Part shown: positions 1 to 9,416 of the stretch, in pieces
Numbering within the stretch: position 1 is the stretch's first letter
Layout of the letters: each line of letters opens with the position of its first letter
Source: Mytilus galloprovincialis
Lineage: Eukaryota > Mollusca > Bivalvia > Mytilida > Mytilidae
NCBI RefSeq assembly: GCF_965363235.1
Contig: NC_134845.1
Location: 61,719,261-61,783,260, forward strand
Direction of reading: 5' to 3'
Length of the DNA: 64,000 nt
Position numbers and translations under genes: made by a program
Notes under the pieces: model-generated
Told to the model about the DNA's origin: nothing
Database searches by the model: none
What the model saw: only the letters and a program-made list of their open reading frames with translations

Positions 1-38
1 GTGGACGTTTCGTCCCCGAGGGTATCACCAGCCTAGTA

Positions 39-58
39 GTCAACACTTCGGTGTTGAC
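39..58 (+). other. UUCG tetraloop hairpin in the hammerhead repeat (unit 1)
   Basis: GTCAACACTTCGGTGTTGAC is a perfect 8-bp stem closed by a C(UUCG)G tetraloop, an unusually stable RNA hairpin. The same 20 bases recur in the second unit at 394-413. The equivalent positions in the old array near 25325 and 25670 have lost the pairing. Confidence 0.8.
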
Positions 59-249
59 TTAAATATCAATAGTGTGGTCATTTTTATAAATTCCCTGTTT
101 ACAAAACTTTGTATTTTAAAAAAAACTAAGGATTTTCTCATCCCAGGCATAGATTACCTTAGCCGTATTTGGCACAACTTTTTGGAATTTTGGATCCTCA
201 ATGCTCTTCAACTTTGTACTTGTTTAGCTTTATAAATATTTTGATATTA

Positions 250-293
250 GCGTCACTGATGAGTCTTATGTAGACGAAACGCGTGTCTGGCGT
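250..293 (+). ncRNA. Hammerhead ribozyme, copy 1 (intact core)
   Basis: Stem I strand GCGTCA (250-255) is followed by core CTGATGA (256-262), stem II GTCT/AGAC with loop TATGT (263-275), GAAA (276-279), a minimal stem III (C280-G285 plus A-U), and the cleavage triplet GTC ending at 287. TGGCGT (288-293) pairs with stem I through four Watson-Crick and two G-U pairs. All core positions known to be needed are present. The very short stem III matches the small hammerheads found with Penelope-like elements, which may need a dimer (two units in one transcript) to cut well. Activity is inferred, not shown. Confidence 0.85.
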
Positions 294-604
294 ACTAAAT
301 TATAATCATGGTACCCTTGATAACTATTTATACCACTGGGTCGATGTCATTGCTGGTGGACGTTTCGTCCCCGAGGGTATCACCAGCCCAGTAGTCAACA
401 CTTCGGTGTTGACATGAAAATCAATAATGTGGTCATTTTTATAAATTTCCTGTTTACAAAAATTTGATTTTTTCAAAAAACTAAGGATTTTCTTATCCCA
501 GGCATAGATTACCTTAGCCGAATTTGGCACAATTTTTTGGAATTTTGGATCCTCAATGCTCTTCAACTTTGTACTTGTTTGGCTTTATAAATATTTTGAT
601 ATGA

Positions 605-648
605 GCATCACTGACGAGTCTTATGTAGACGAAACTCGCGTCTGGTGT
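605..648 (+). ncRNA. Hammerhead ribozyme, copy 2 (intact core, compensated stem I)
   Basis: The architecture is the same as at 250. Stem I is GCATCA (605-610) with partner TGGTGT (643-648), so both strands changed relative to copy 1 and pairing is kept. The core is CTGACGA; the changed base is the free N7 position. Stem II is GTCT/AGAC, followed by GAAA (631-634), a one-pair stem III, and GTC ending at 642. It should be competent to fold. Confidence 0.85.
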
Positions 649-690
649 ACTATATTATAATCCTGGTACCTTTGATAACTATTGTACTGA

Positions 691-1116
691 TTGTTATATT
701 TGTTTTGTTTTTTTTAACAAACCTGACCGCCACATCTAAAATTTAACACAAACTTAAAGTAAATGCAGTAATTGCATTATTCTGCAAAATTGTAATAGAA
801 AGAAAAAAAAATTACTATGCAAACAATTCTCAAGATTTTATGATTTCATGCCATCTTTGTCTCTTCACTGATAAAACTTCATTAGATGAGAAGAATTTCT
901 TAATTGTAATACAAAATTACAAAAATATCAATTTGACCGAAACCCTTGGATGGCCTACCTTTAGCGCTTCCAAGCTTTGATAACAACCCATAGAGGAGTG
1001 TTTTTTTAGGTGAATGTTTTGTGCCGAGGATATTAACATCCCAATGGATTTTGTCTGTTTTGATGTTCTTCATGGTCATAATTGATTTGGACTTCCAACT
1101 TTGAGCGCTACAAATG
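691..1116. other. Gene-free stretch
   Basis: A/T-rich sequence with short poly-T and poly-A runs. I see no coding or structural signal. Confidence 0.6.
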
Positions 1117-1466
1117 CAACTTATTTACTATAGTTCTTGTATATGTTTTGGAATATAATATAAAGTCTATTTTCAATGAACTAGTACACATGTTGGGGTG
1201 TGTTTTCTACTCATTTGTAGGGTTTTCATTCTCAATTTTACTAGTCTATGTAGACAAACCAGATTACCAACCTAGTATAATTGATGAATTCCAACTTATT
1301 TACTATAGTTCTTGTATATGTTTTGGAATATAATATAAAGTCTATTTTCAATGAACTAGTACACATGTTGGGGTGTGTTTTCTACTCATTTGTAGGGTTT
1401 TCATTCTCAATTTTACTAGTCTATGTAGACAAACCAGATTACCAACCTAGTATAATTGATGAATTC
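1117..1466 (+). repeat. Perfect 175-bp tandem duplication
   Basis: The sequence starting CAACTTATTTACTATAG at 1117 is repeated base for base from 1292. The unit ends at GAATTC before each junction. I see no differences between the copies, so the event is recent or the result of an assembly artefact. The short open frames here are identical by-products of the repeat and are not genes. Confidence 0.9.
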
Positions 1467-1545
1467 CAATTCAAAAAGACAGCAATCAGTCAATCAATCT
1501 ATGATGGGTTTAAACTAAGTAAGTCAAGCTTTTGATTGTGTCAAA

Positions 1546-1712
1546 TTTATGGATCTGCTTACCCTTCCGATGAAACTGAGATCACCTTCAGATTTGTGTA
1601 CCATTATTTGTCTGTTTGTCTTTTTTATTTTTTTTTGCTGGGCGTTGTCAGTTTATTTTCGATTTATGAGTTTGACCGTCCCTGTGGTATCTTTTGTCTC
1701 CTCTTTTATGGA
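1546..1712 (+). mobile_element. Solo 3' tail of RT family, tail type A
   Basis: Homologous to the sequence after the RT stop codon at 36455-36700 and 50150-50340 (shared landmarks: GGATCTGCTTACCCTTCCG, GCGTTGTCAGTTTATTTT, GATTTATGAGTTTGAC, GGTATCTTTTGT). No RT coding is left, so the copy is 5'-truncated. The 8-mer TTTATGGA occurs at both ends (1546-1553 and 1705-1712) and may be a target duplication, partly overlapping the element. Confidence 0.7.
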
Positions 1713-2059
1713 CATCTTACTTTCTGAATTGACCTTTGAGTGCTCGGGTTTTTGTGTTTATACTATATTTAGACAAAAAACCGAAAGACACGTTTTGATC
1801 AAAAAAGATAAACATCTGTCGATGAAGTCACATCCTATGTACTTAAGCCCAAATGTTTCCTTGTGAATTAATGCAGGACCAGATTAACTGCTACTTTGTA
1901 CATATATATTGATCTTTACAGTGCGTCAAATTTAATTGTTGAAATATTACTACGATAATTTGTATATACATTTTCAATTGAACCTACAACATTTGTAAAA
2001 TATTTTGTGAGACGTAATTAATAGTTCGCGTAGTTTTTACAAGTTTTATTTTTGTTTAT
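1713..2059. other. Gene-free stretch
   Basis: A/T-rich spacer without recognisable features. Confidence 0.5.
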
Positions 2060-2345
2060 GTAAGTATACATGGTATATTTCTTATAATAGTTGTATGGTA
2101 TCTTTTTCTAATATAAGTTCATTTCACATAATAATTGTATGGTATGTTTTCTTAATGTAAGTTCATTTACATAATAATTGTATGGTATGTTTTCTTAATG
2201 TAAGTATATTTCACAAAATATTTGTATGGTATGTTTTTTTAATGAAAGTATAATTCACATAATAATTGAATGGTTTGTTATTCTAATGGAAGTATATTTC
2301 ACATTTTAATTGTTTGGTTTGTTTCGTGTTTTGTAAATGTGAGTA
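2060..2345 (+). repeat. Degenerate minisatellite, unit about 50 bp
   Basis: Five to six imperfect units built around TTGTATGGTATGTTTTCTTAATGTAAG and TTCACATAATAA. The central units are most alike and the outer ones have drifted. Confidence 0.8.
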
Positions 2346-2962
2346 TATTCATAATTTCCATTCTGGTATCTACGATGAGTTTATTCATATAATAATTGCA
2401 TGGTTTGAAAATAGTTGTCATGTAATTATCAAATGGCAAACTTATATCTGGTAATGATAAATTAACATTACTAACATTGAACCAACCAAAGAATAGGGTA
2501 AACTGGCGAAAAAAGTATAAATCTTGAGTCGAGAGTTGGTAATATAAAAACAGTCGATTTATATATTTATTCCCATGTGGTTTACACTTTTATCTAGTTT
2601 AATTTGCTTTGAAATAATTTTAATTACTCCATTACATCTTGATTTCACAGATCCATGTCCGATGTCTGATACGTTAATAATTAAGTCGGTTACAAGTACT
2701 AAATTGCTATAGAATAGTATATGAATAGTCAAAATAAGAACAGACATACAATACATGTGGAAAGGGTGTAAAAAATCATCAATTTGCTCCCCTTGTTTCA
2801 AATCTCATTTTAAACATTCTACTATATTCTTAACAAGGACAGTTTACAGTATAAGCTGTCCTTGCTGAAAACAATTGTGATTCATACACGAATGACATTG
2901 ATCAATTCTCTATATGTACATTTCGAAACAAAAATACTGGGTTCTTAATTTTTTAATTGACC

Positions 2963-2986
2963 TTCATTTGTTTTTGCTTTTAGGCC
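2963..2986 (+). promoter_or_regulatory. Splice acceptor just before the otopetrin-like start codon
   Basis: The pyrimidine-rich tract TTTGTTTTTGCTTTTAG ends at 2983, three bases before the ATG at 2987. This implies a 5' untranslated exon upstream that I could not locate. The second paralogue has the same arrangement. Confidence 0.65.
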
Positions 2987-4663
2987 ATGGAGTCTGTTGC
3001 TAAGTTCCTAAATGCCGCCATAGTTTTACCATTCACAGCTGGAGACGCATCTGAAAACCAAATAAACAATTTTAATATTCGACCCCACGATGGTAGTATC
3101 AGCGGAATGATTCTTATTTCAAGCGTCTTGGTGATTGTTTTTCTTGCTATGTTTGGAATAAGATTGGTGGATTCAAAAGTAAACAAGACTATACCATATT
3201 TGACATTACGTTCCTATCTGTGTGTCACAATTTTCCTAGCTATAGTTGTGTTTATTGCTCATTTCATCATTTATCGAGTGAATCGTGTAAAACATAGAAA
3301 TTTAGCTTTAACGTGCTTAAATAGAGTTGATGCTGTTGCTCAATTGAAACTTGTATTTTTATGGATTTTTACGTTCGGAGGTATTTTGTATGCTTCGGTA
3401 AAAGTGATCAGAGTTCCATGTAAAGCAAATACACTAAAGGACTATAGGAATATCGGGTGTATCGACAACAACTTCACATACTACAAAGACTACGAAGAGG
3501 CAAGCATAACTTTTCATTGCCTTCAAATTTCATTTTATTTCATCCAGTCTTGTTTTATACATTTCTTCATTCGTTTCAGCTTCAGGAGTTCATGGAAGAT
3601 TTATTACAGCTTTTTATTTATAGTTCTCGCTAACATATCTCAATGGGCGCATTATTTTGCGGAAATATACAAGGACTCAAACACGAAAAGTTATAAACTA
3701 TTTTGTCCAATGAGTAATTATTCAATTGCTAACTGCTACTGGGAAATTGTTTTGAAAGAAATAGAACCATACTTAAGGCCAGTTGAAATGGAATATTTCC
3801 TGTTATCAATGGTTCTGATTGCTGAACTTTGGCCATCTAAGAAAAGTTACTCAAATGCAATTAATTTGCTTGAAGAAGATATTGCAAATGAATACACACC
3901 ACTGGAATCACCCACACCTGGATTACGAAAAGAGCATAATGTGTGTTTGTCAAGTCGTGTACGGACTTGTATATTCGTTACTTTCGTAGTTATATTTTTC
4001 CTGCCTTGTTATATCTTCAGTTACTTAGCATTAGAAGAACGCGAGAAGAAGGCGGAATCCGTCAATGTAACAATGAAAACTGTCCATTTATTTTATGATA
4101 TATTTATATCATTGATTGAGAAAATGCTATTGGTTACAAGCTTTTATATCATTTCTCAATGGTCATATTTTAGACCAATGAAACGAAAAGAAGGTTTTCA
4201 TTTTCATCATAAGATGATAATTGCAAGTTTTCTAGGTTCCATTGGATATTTATCATTAGTTATTCTATCGTGCATGCATGAAGGAAACGAAAATATGTTA
4301 ATCTCCCAGAAATTTCTAACAATGATAAAACTCTACTTTCAAGTTGTTTGTATTCTTCAAATGCATAATTATGAAAAATGTCACCGAGGCGTTGGCGAAT
4401 ACATTTATCTTGCGCTATCGATTCTTAATCTTTGTTCTTGGATTGATGGCAGTATTTTTGGAGGTATATCTATATATGATGAAGAAATGTTAAAAGAGGT
4501 ATATGATATCACCACTCAGAGACTCATAATTAACGTTTTATTTCCCTTTTTAATATTCTTTAGATTTAAATCCTTCATCTTATTTTATGGGATTTATCGC
4601 CAAACCTCAGTTAATGATACTATTTTAAAAAACACTGATCATTTACGATTCGATGAGCTGTAA
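2987..4663 (+). CDS. Otopetrin-like proton channel, paralogue 1
   Basis: A 558-residue multi-pass membrane protein encoded in one exon. I count about twelve hydrophobic segments: residues ~41-60, 75-96, 124-146, 178-200, 207-230, 268-285, 327-348, 375-390, 408-427, 443-462, 473-492 and 515-540, the topology of otopetrins. Family-like signatures include PVEMEYFLLSMVLIAELW (otopetrins have P-x-x-IEYSL...W here), NISQWAHYF after segment 5, an N-x-x-x-W-x-D-x-x-F motif in segment 11, and FPFLIFFRFKSF in the last segment, matching the PLxIFYRFHS pattern. Otopetrins are dimeric proton-selective channels of the plasma membrane and conduct in acid. The start is supported by a splice acceptor three bases upstream and by alignment with the start of paralogue 2. 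No break is visible. Function is inferred from family pattern only; divergence from textbook otopetrins is high. Confidence 0.78.
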   Translation: MESVAKFLNAAIVLPFTAGDASENQINNFNIRPHDGSISGMILISSVLVIVFLAMFGIRLVDSKVNKTIPYLTLRSYLCVTIFLAIVVFIAHFIIYRVNRVKHRNLALTCLNRVDAVAQLKLVFLWIFTFGGILYASVKVIRVPCKANTLKDYRNIGCIDNNFTYYKDYEEASITFHCLQISFYFIQSCFIHFFIRFSFRSSWKIYYSFLFIVLANISQWAHYFAEIYKDSNTKSYKLFCPMSNYSIANCYWEIVLKEIEPYLRPVEMEYFLLSMVLIAELWPSKKSYSNAINLLEEDIANEYTPLESPTPGLRKEHNVCLSSRVRTCIFVTFVVIFFLPCYIFSYLALEEREKKAESVNVTMKTVHLFYDIFISLIEKMLLVTSFYIISQWSYFRPMKRKEGFHFHHKMIIASFLGSIGYLSLVILSCMHEGNENMLISQKFLTMIKLYFQVVCILQMHNYEKCHRGVGEYIYLALSILNLCSWIDGSIFGGISIYDEEMLKEVYDITTQRLIINVLFPFLIFFRFKSFILFYGIYRQTSVNDTILKNTDHLRFDEL

Positions 4664-4724
4664 ATTGTCTACATGCAATCCATTTTATAAAGAATCGTTT
4701 TCCTATGTGAGGGTCTTGACGAGG

Positions 4725-4730
4725 AATAAA
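4725..4730 (+). terminator. Poly(A) signal of otopetrin-like gene 1
   Basis: AATAAA lies about 60 bases after the stop codon at 4663, in a GAGGAATAAATAATAAAAGG context. Confidence 0.6.
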
Positions 4731-5418
4731 TAATAAAAGGTAATAGGCAGAAGAAGCAGAAAAAAGAAAAATCACAAACATACTATTAAACTCTGAGGAA
4801 ATTCAAACGAAACGTCCTAAATCAAAGGGCAAAATTAAAAGCTCTACCACATCAAACGAATGAATAACATACAGGAAAAAATATATTTAAAAAAATAGAG
4901 AAAAATAGGGGAAAATAATAAATAATAAATATTAATTGGGTGCTGAAATATATGAAAATTATATGCAGGACTGTCCTCCCCCCTCATCCAGACCCTCTTA
5001 TGTGAATGATAACTGATTTAAATTCAGACGTAACTGGAAATTAATTAACAGTTATCAATTTTATTATGTATTCCCATGAAATGTAACCATTTGCTAAATG
5101 TGTTGTCAGATCGTTATCTATTGTTTTAAATGTTTAGTTTTGTCAGATAAGTTATTGTAATTATTATTAATAGATGATGAATCATACATTTTTATTTTTT
5201 TCATAAGTATCATTTTGTTGAGGAATAGTAATTTTGAGGAATATTAGTTGACTGTTGGTTGATAAAAGTTCAGTGGCAAATATTTCGTGCATATCTGGAC
5301 GAGAACAATACAACACTGAATACAATAGGTAATTCTTGTAACAAATGTCATCGGGGACGAACTTTGAGGCACAACACTAATCGAATATGTCGAAAATAGT
5401 GTTAACTATTGAAAATTA
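4731..5418. other. Gene-free stretch with repeat relics
   Basis: A/T-rich. At about 4800-4870 there is a piece of a common mussel interspersed repeat (CATCAAACGAATGAATAACA, compare CCAACGAATGGATAACAACA near 54735). I see nothing else. Confidence 0.5.
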
Positions 5419-5519
5419 AAGATTATCGTTGATCATCTCAACGAGATTGATTTCTCACTTGAGCCTGTACGGCGAAAGCGAGAAAAGCAATCGAGTTGAG
5501 ATGACCAATGATAATCTGT
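5419..5519. mobile_element. Palindromic MITE-like element
   Basis: The left arm begins AGATTATCGTTGATCATC. The right arm reads, in reverse complement, AGATTATCATTGGTCATC, and the pairing continues for about 40 bases. Only a short spacer separates the arms. It looks like a small fold-back element with no coding capacity. Confidence 0.7.
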
Positions 5520-6286
5520 TTGTCGCTATTTTATCTATGACGACGTTGTCAATTTCATGTCAATTTCATTAGCACCGCCACGTGCCCCCTTAGATTCTAG
5601 CGATAATTTTCAATCTCAAGCGAGTAGCATGATATGAAAAATTATCACAAAAAAGATCAAAGGAAAAATGGGTCTTGTAGATATGATTTGAAACAATATT
5701 TTCCCCCATCATTTCGCGCTAATGTTATTGTGATCATGTTTATATATAATATGAAATTAAAGTACAGCTGTATGCGTTTCCTGACCATAGTCTTACATTC
5801 CTTAGTTATTACTCTCACTATAACTAAATTGCGAAATAGGTCTTCAGTCTGTAAAGAAAAGATATTTGGCGGTTGTACACACTACGATACGTTTTTAAAC
5901 GCAAACAAAAAACATAATTGCAGGATCAGTAATAGTGCTAAATGTAGTGAGAAGTACGAATGAGCTTATGGCTTACCCAGAACTTGTTGATAAATATTCC
6001 GTATCAACTTCACAAATAATACAAGATGGTCTTGAAGTATAGATTTTGCGTACTGACGTTTGTTATCATCTTAATTACGTATTATAGTATTCTTTTATAT
6101 GTCTTTTTTAGATATTCATTAGAAGTGACTCTGTGGTTACGTAAAACCACATACTTTGAACGGCAAAATTATTTCATTTATTGATATTACTTTTACTTAA
6201 GGATCTTGACATAATATGAATGACTAAACTATTTTATTCAATAAGACTACTTTTTCTGTTGAGTCTGTTTTTTATGATATACATTT
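5520..6286. other. Gene-free stretch
   Basis: An open frame of 109 codons (5634-5963, +) has low-complexity, Lys/Asn-rich composition and no recognisable domain; I do not believe it is a gene. Its initial part overlaps the decayed flank of the palindromic element. Confidence 0.5.
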
Positions 6287-6790
6287 GATGTGAAACTGTA
6301 CTTATGTATCCCGTCATACTTTGAACCACACCATTATTTTATTTATTATTTTTACTGTTAAATCTGGTTTTTGTTATATCTGCTTTACGTGAGTCTGCAT
6401 TTATGTATGCCGTCATACGACAAAATTATTTTTATGTCTACCTGTGTGAATTTCAAACGCGCAATTTTACACCAGTAATGAAAACCTTCTATCATTTATG
6501 GGTAGACTTTACATAGATAAATTCAGCCGTATTTGACGTGAAACTGTACTTATGTGTCCCGTCATACTTTGAACCACACCATTATTTTATTTATTATTTT
6601 TACTGTAAGTCTGTTTTTTGTTATATCTACTTTACGTGAGTCTGCATGTCTGCATTTATGTATGCCGTCATACGACAAAATTATTTTTATGTCTACCTGT
6701 GCGAATTTCAAACGCGCAATTTTACACCAGTAATGAAAACCTTCTTTCATTGATGGGTAGACTTTGCATAGATAAATTCAGCCGTATAAG
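6287..6790 (+). repeat. 248-bp direct tandem duplication
   Basis: TGAAACTGTA at 6291 recurs at 6539, and the two blocks align throughout (shared: GTCATACTTTGAACCACACC, TTTCAAACGCGCAATTTTAC, GTAATGAAAACCTTCT). The second copy has a 9-base insertion repeating GTCTGCAT. Divergence is a few percent, older than the duplication at 1117. Confidence 0.9.
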
Positions 6791-6984
6791 AAAAGCAAAA
6801 TGAGAATGTTAAATTTGATGTATGCCTTTTTGTGCTACTTTGTTACATTTGTTGTTTATGTAGTGATATTAAGATGATAACACAATATTGACTGTTGTAC
6901 CCCTATTTTTGACATTTTTACTCTTTGAGTATGTTTGTTTTGTTCATGCACCGTTGACAATGTAATGGAATTTGATGCGACTGT

Positions 6985-7180
6985 CATACAAGTGAGAGGT
7001 TTAGCTAGCTATAAAACCAGGTTCAATCCACCATTTTCTACATTAGAAAATGCCTGTACCAAGTCAGGAATATGACAGTTGTTATCCATTCGTTTGATGT
7101 GTTTGGACTTTTGATTTTGCTTTTTGATTTTTGATTTTCCTTTTTGAATTTTCCTCGGAGTTCAGTATTTTTGTGTTTTT
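6985..7180 (+). repeat. Mussel interspersed repeat (CCTGTACCAAGTCAGGAATA family)
   Basis: Contains GGTTTAGCTAGCTATAAAAC and CCAGGTTCAATCCACCATTT followed by the CCTGTACCAAGTCAGGAATA block. Related copies, some inverted, occur at 13330-13450, 35425-35600, 40020-40110 and 54740-54860. No coding. Confidence 0.75.
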
Positions 7181-7269
7181 ACTTTTTATGTCATCAACAC
7201 GTTTGTCAAAATAATCTGTAAACATGCCTTTATGGTCGATTGATTGATAGTAAGTGTTCAAACGCTATT

Positions 7270-7990
7270 TTCAGGACTATTTGCTGGTAATTTTATCGAG
7301 GAAGACGGAGTGCCTAGAGAAAACAACCGACTTTCTGAAAGAAAACTGATAATCATAGTTAATAAAGATTTGAATCGAATGCACCTGCAACGTACAAGTT
7401 TCGAACTCGCAATCTCTGTACGGCTATAAAACATAATAACAAACACATTTTCACTGCAACAATGATTAACTACACTGAGTAAATAGCAGCTTTGATTATT
7501 GCAAATAATTAAAACAATTTGAGGAACCCATATATACTGTGAAGCTAACAAAGTAAAGCCAAAGTGTTATATAAATCCAATTATTGAATATAATGGTGGC
7601 ACACCGATGTTCATTTTATTTCATAAGTCCATAAACACATTAAAAGGGAGTTACAAATTTAGAAATCGTAGCTCTAAAAGGGGGTATTTAGGCAAGGTGT
7701 GGCTACATGCATATATGATTAACATCTCCTTCTATACATAAACTAACCATCGACTGAACCCAAGCGACAGTTTGTAGTTAGTGTAAAAATAGGTATTGAT
7801 TATTTGGTGTTGAACGCATCTTTTAGCAATACTGTTTACCTTTGGTAGAGGAAACCAGATTACTCGGAGAGAACCATAGATATTTGGTAGAATAACTGAC
7901 AATCCTAGTCAATAATGATTGGATTGATACGAGCGAATCTGTGACGTGTGAGATTCGGACTCACTATTGCAGTGTTGACAAGCTAGTGAT
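7270..7990 (-). mobile_element. Two diverged tRNA-derived SINE-like copies
   Basis: Segments 7270-7430 and 7840-7990 are related (both carry GAATAACTGA/GAAAACTGATAATC, TCAATAATGATT-like and a terminal box). On the - strand at 7948-7964 the second copy forms a perfect T-arm: 5-bp stem GTGAG/CTCAC around TCCGAAT, close to the tRNA B box. The first has GAGTTCGAAAC in the equivalent place. A third relative, AGTGTTGACAGGCTAGTGAT, is at 51690. The A box and acceptor stem are decayed. This suggests a tRNA-headed SINE and not a tRNA gene. Confidence 0.5.
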
Positions 7991-8000
7991 TTGGTAGCTC

Positions 8001-8984
8001 AGCAACTAAGACTACTTCACTACTGAAGCCTATAAATGAAAAGGAACAGGAAATAATGAGCATTGACATCATAAAACATGGTTGGTATATGATGACCGAA
8101 TTAAAAAGTCAATAGTAAAATGAATTGAAAAGTAAAGAAACGATCAATTAATTAAAAAAAAACATTCAAAAAGATATAACGCGCTTACCAATTACATGTA
8201 ATGTGGACAAGATACATGAACACCAAATAAACTTGTACTTTATAAATGGTCATCGGATGATAATGATACATATGAATATGCAAAAATAAATAAACTTCGC
8301 CACAATGTAATGTCATAAGATACTGGAATTAACAGTTTTTGTCTGAATTTGCCAAACATTTTGAAACGAATGAATAAGATCTTACTCTGTCTCAACATTT
8401 GCTTATCGTTGATTTTGAATTCTTCCCTACAAATTCTTAACATTTACAATTTTTCTCAACAGATTATTAACATTCTGTATGTGTTTTAACAGGCTATAAT
8501 TATTGTGATTTGTCTCAACATATTCTCAACATTCGAAACTAATAACTGTTTTTTTGAAGACTTGCATTTTTGTTTCATTTGAAGAAAAACAAAAACACCC
8601 TAATATTTGTTTTAATGACAAAACTCAACTCTGTAATACTTTCCATCTTTCTATTATTAGAAACAACGTTTTATCAAATCAAAATCAAAGGATGAATTCT
8701 CTTGAGAAAGTTAAGTCATCTACACTCTCTTATAAATATTTCCTTGTATATCATATACAGGAAACGATTGAGTGTAAGCAGATATCTAATTAATGTGTCT
8801 CATGTAGTGGGTGATACTATTGCAAAATCTCGTTAGGACTTTTTCATTAGCTGTTTATGAATTGAACTACGAACATTAGTGAAGCATTTTAAGGGAACTA
8901 TTTCTTGTAGTGGCGTATTTGATACATATTAATTTCGTTTGAAAATGTAAGTATGTCTCTCTTTATATATGTAAATTCGTATAA
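8001..8984. other. Gene-free stretch upstream of otopetrin-like gene 2
   Basis: A/T-rich with short repeated TTCTCAACA motifs around 8450-8540. It may hold the promoter and 5' untranslated exon of the gene at 9417, but I could not identify either. Confidence 0.4.
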
Positions 8985-9190
8985 ACAGATACAAGAAAAT
9001 GTGGTTAATGCCAATGCAACAACTCTCCATCTAAGTCAAAATTTGTAAAAGAAAAACCATTATAGGCTAACGTACGGTCTTCGACATGAAACCTTGGGTC
9101 ACACCTAACACCAAGCTATAAAGCCCCCCCTCCCCCCAAAATAAATAAATAAACAAATAAATAAATAAATACATAAATAAAAAAAAAGAA
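8985..9190 (-). repeat. Mussel interspersed repeat plus (TAAA)n microsatellite
   Basis: 8985-9125 matches the family also present, in the same orientation, at 15525-15660 (AACAACTCTCCAT, ACCATTATAGGCTAACGTAC, CACCAAGCTATAAAG). It ends in a C run, followed by a (TAAA)n tract at 9139-9190. Confidence 0.75.
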
Positions 9191-9416
9191 ATACTAGTGA
9201 GAAAACATTTAAACCAGAAACCATCGTTAGCATGGTTTAACATTTATCAACATATAAAAATTACAAGTCAGGATTTTGTCTTAGGTTTACACAAAACAGA
9301 TATGTTATTTATACGAATGATATAATATGATTTTGCAGATTTTAATTTTAATCAGTTTTTGTAGTTGGATTGCTGTTTTTTTTTAATTTATTTACGTAGC
9401 TATTTGAATTTTAGCA

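Larger units (their letters stand above)
1..690 (+). repeat. Tandem hammerhead-ribozyme repeat, period 355 bp, about two units
   Basis: The block at 1-355 recurs at 356-690 with few differences; landmark motifs (GTGGACG at 1 and 356, the ribozyme core at 250 and 605) are all offset by exactly 355 bases. Each unit holds a short GGACG/CGTCC hairpin, a 20-nt UUCG hairpin, an A/T-rich middle and a hammerhead motif. The unit is cut by the left window edge, so the array may continue upstream. Related single copies occur at 13555, 25060 and 29605. Such repeats are known as terminal or tandem repeats of Penelope-like and other retroelements in animals. Confidence 0.85.

Noticed and set aside
1082-1535. 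Two near-identical 83-84-codon frames
   Set aside because: They are the same frame in the two copies of the 175-bp duplication; no coding evidence.
1117-2345. CRISPR-like direct repeats
   Set aside because: Units are contiguous without unique spacers, and the genome is clearly eukaryotic; these are tandem duplications and minisatellites.
5634-5963. 109-codon open frame on the + strand
   Set aside because: Low-complexity composition and no recognisable motif; starts beside a fold-back element.
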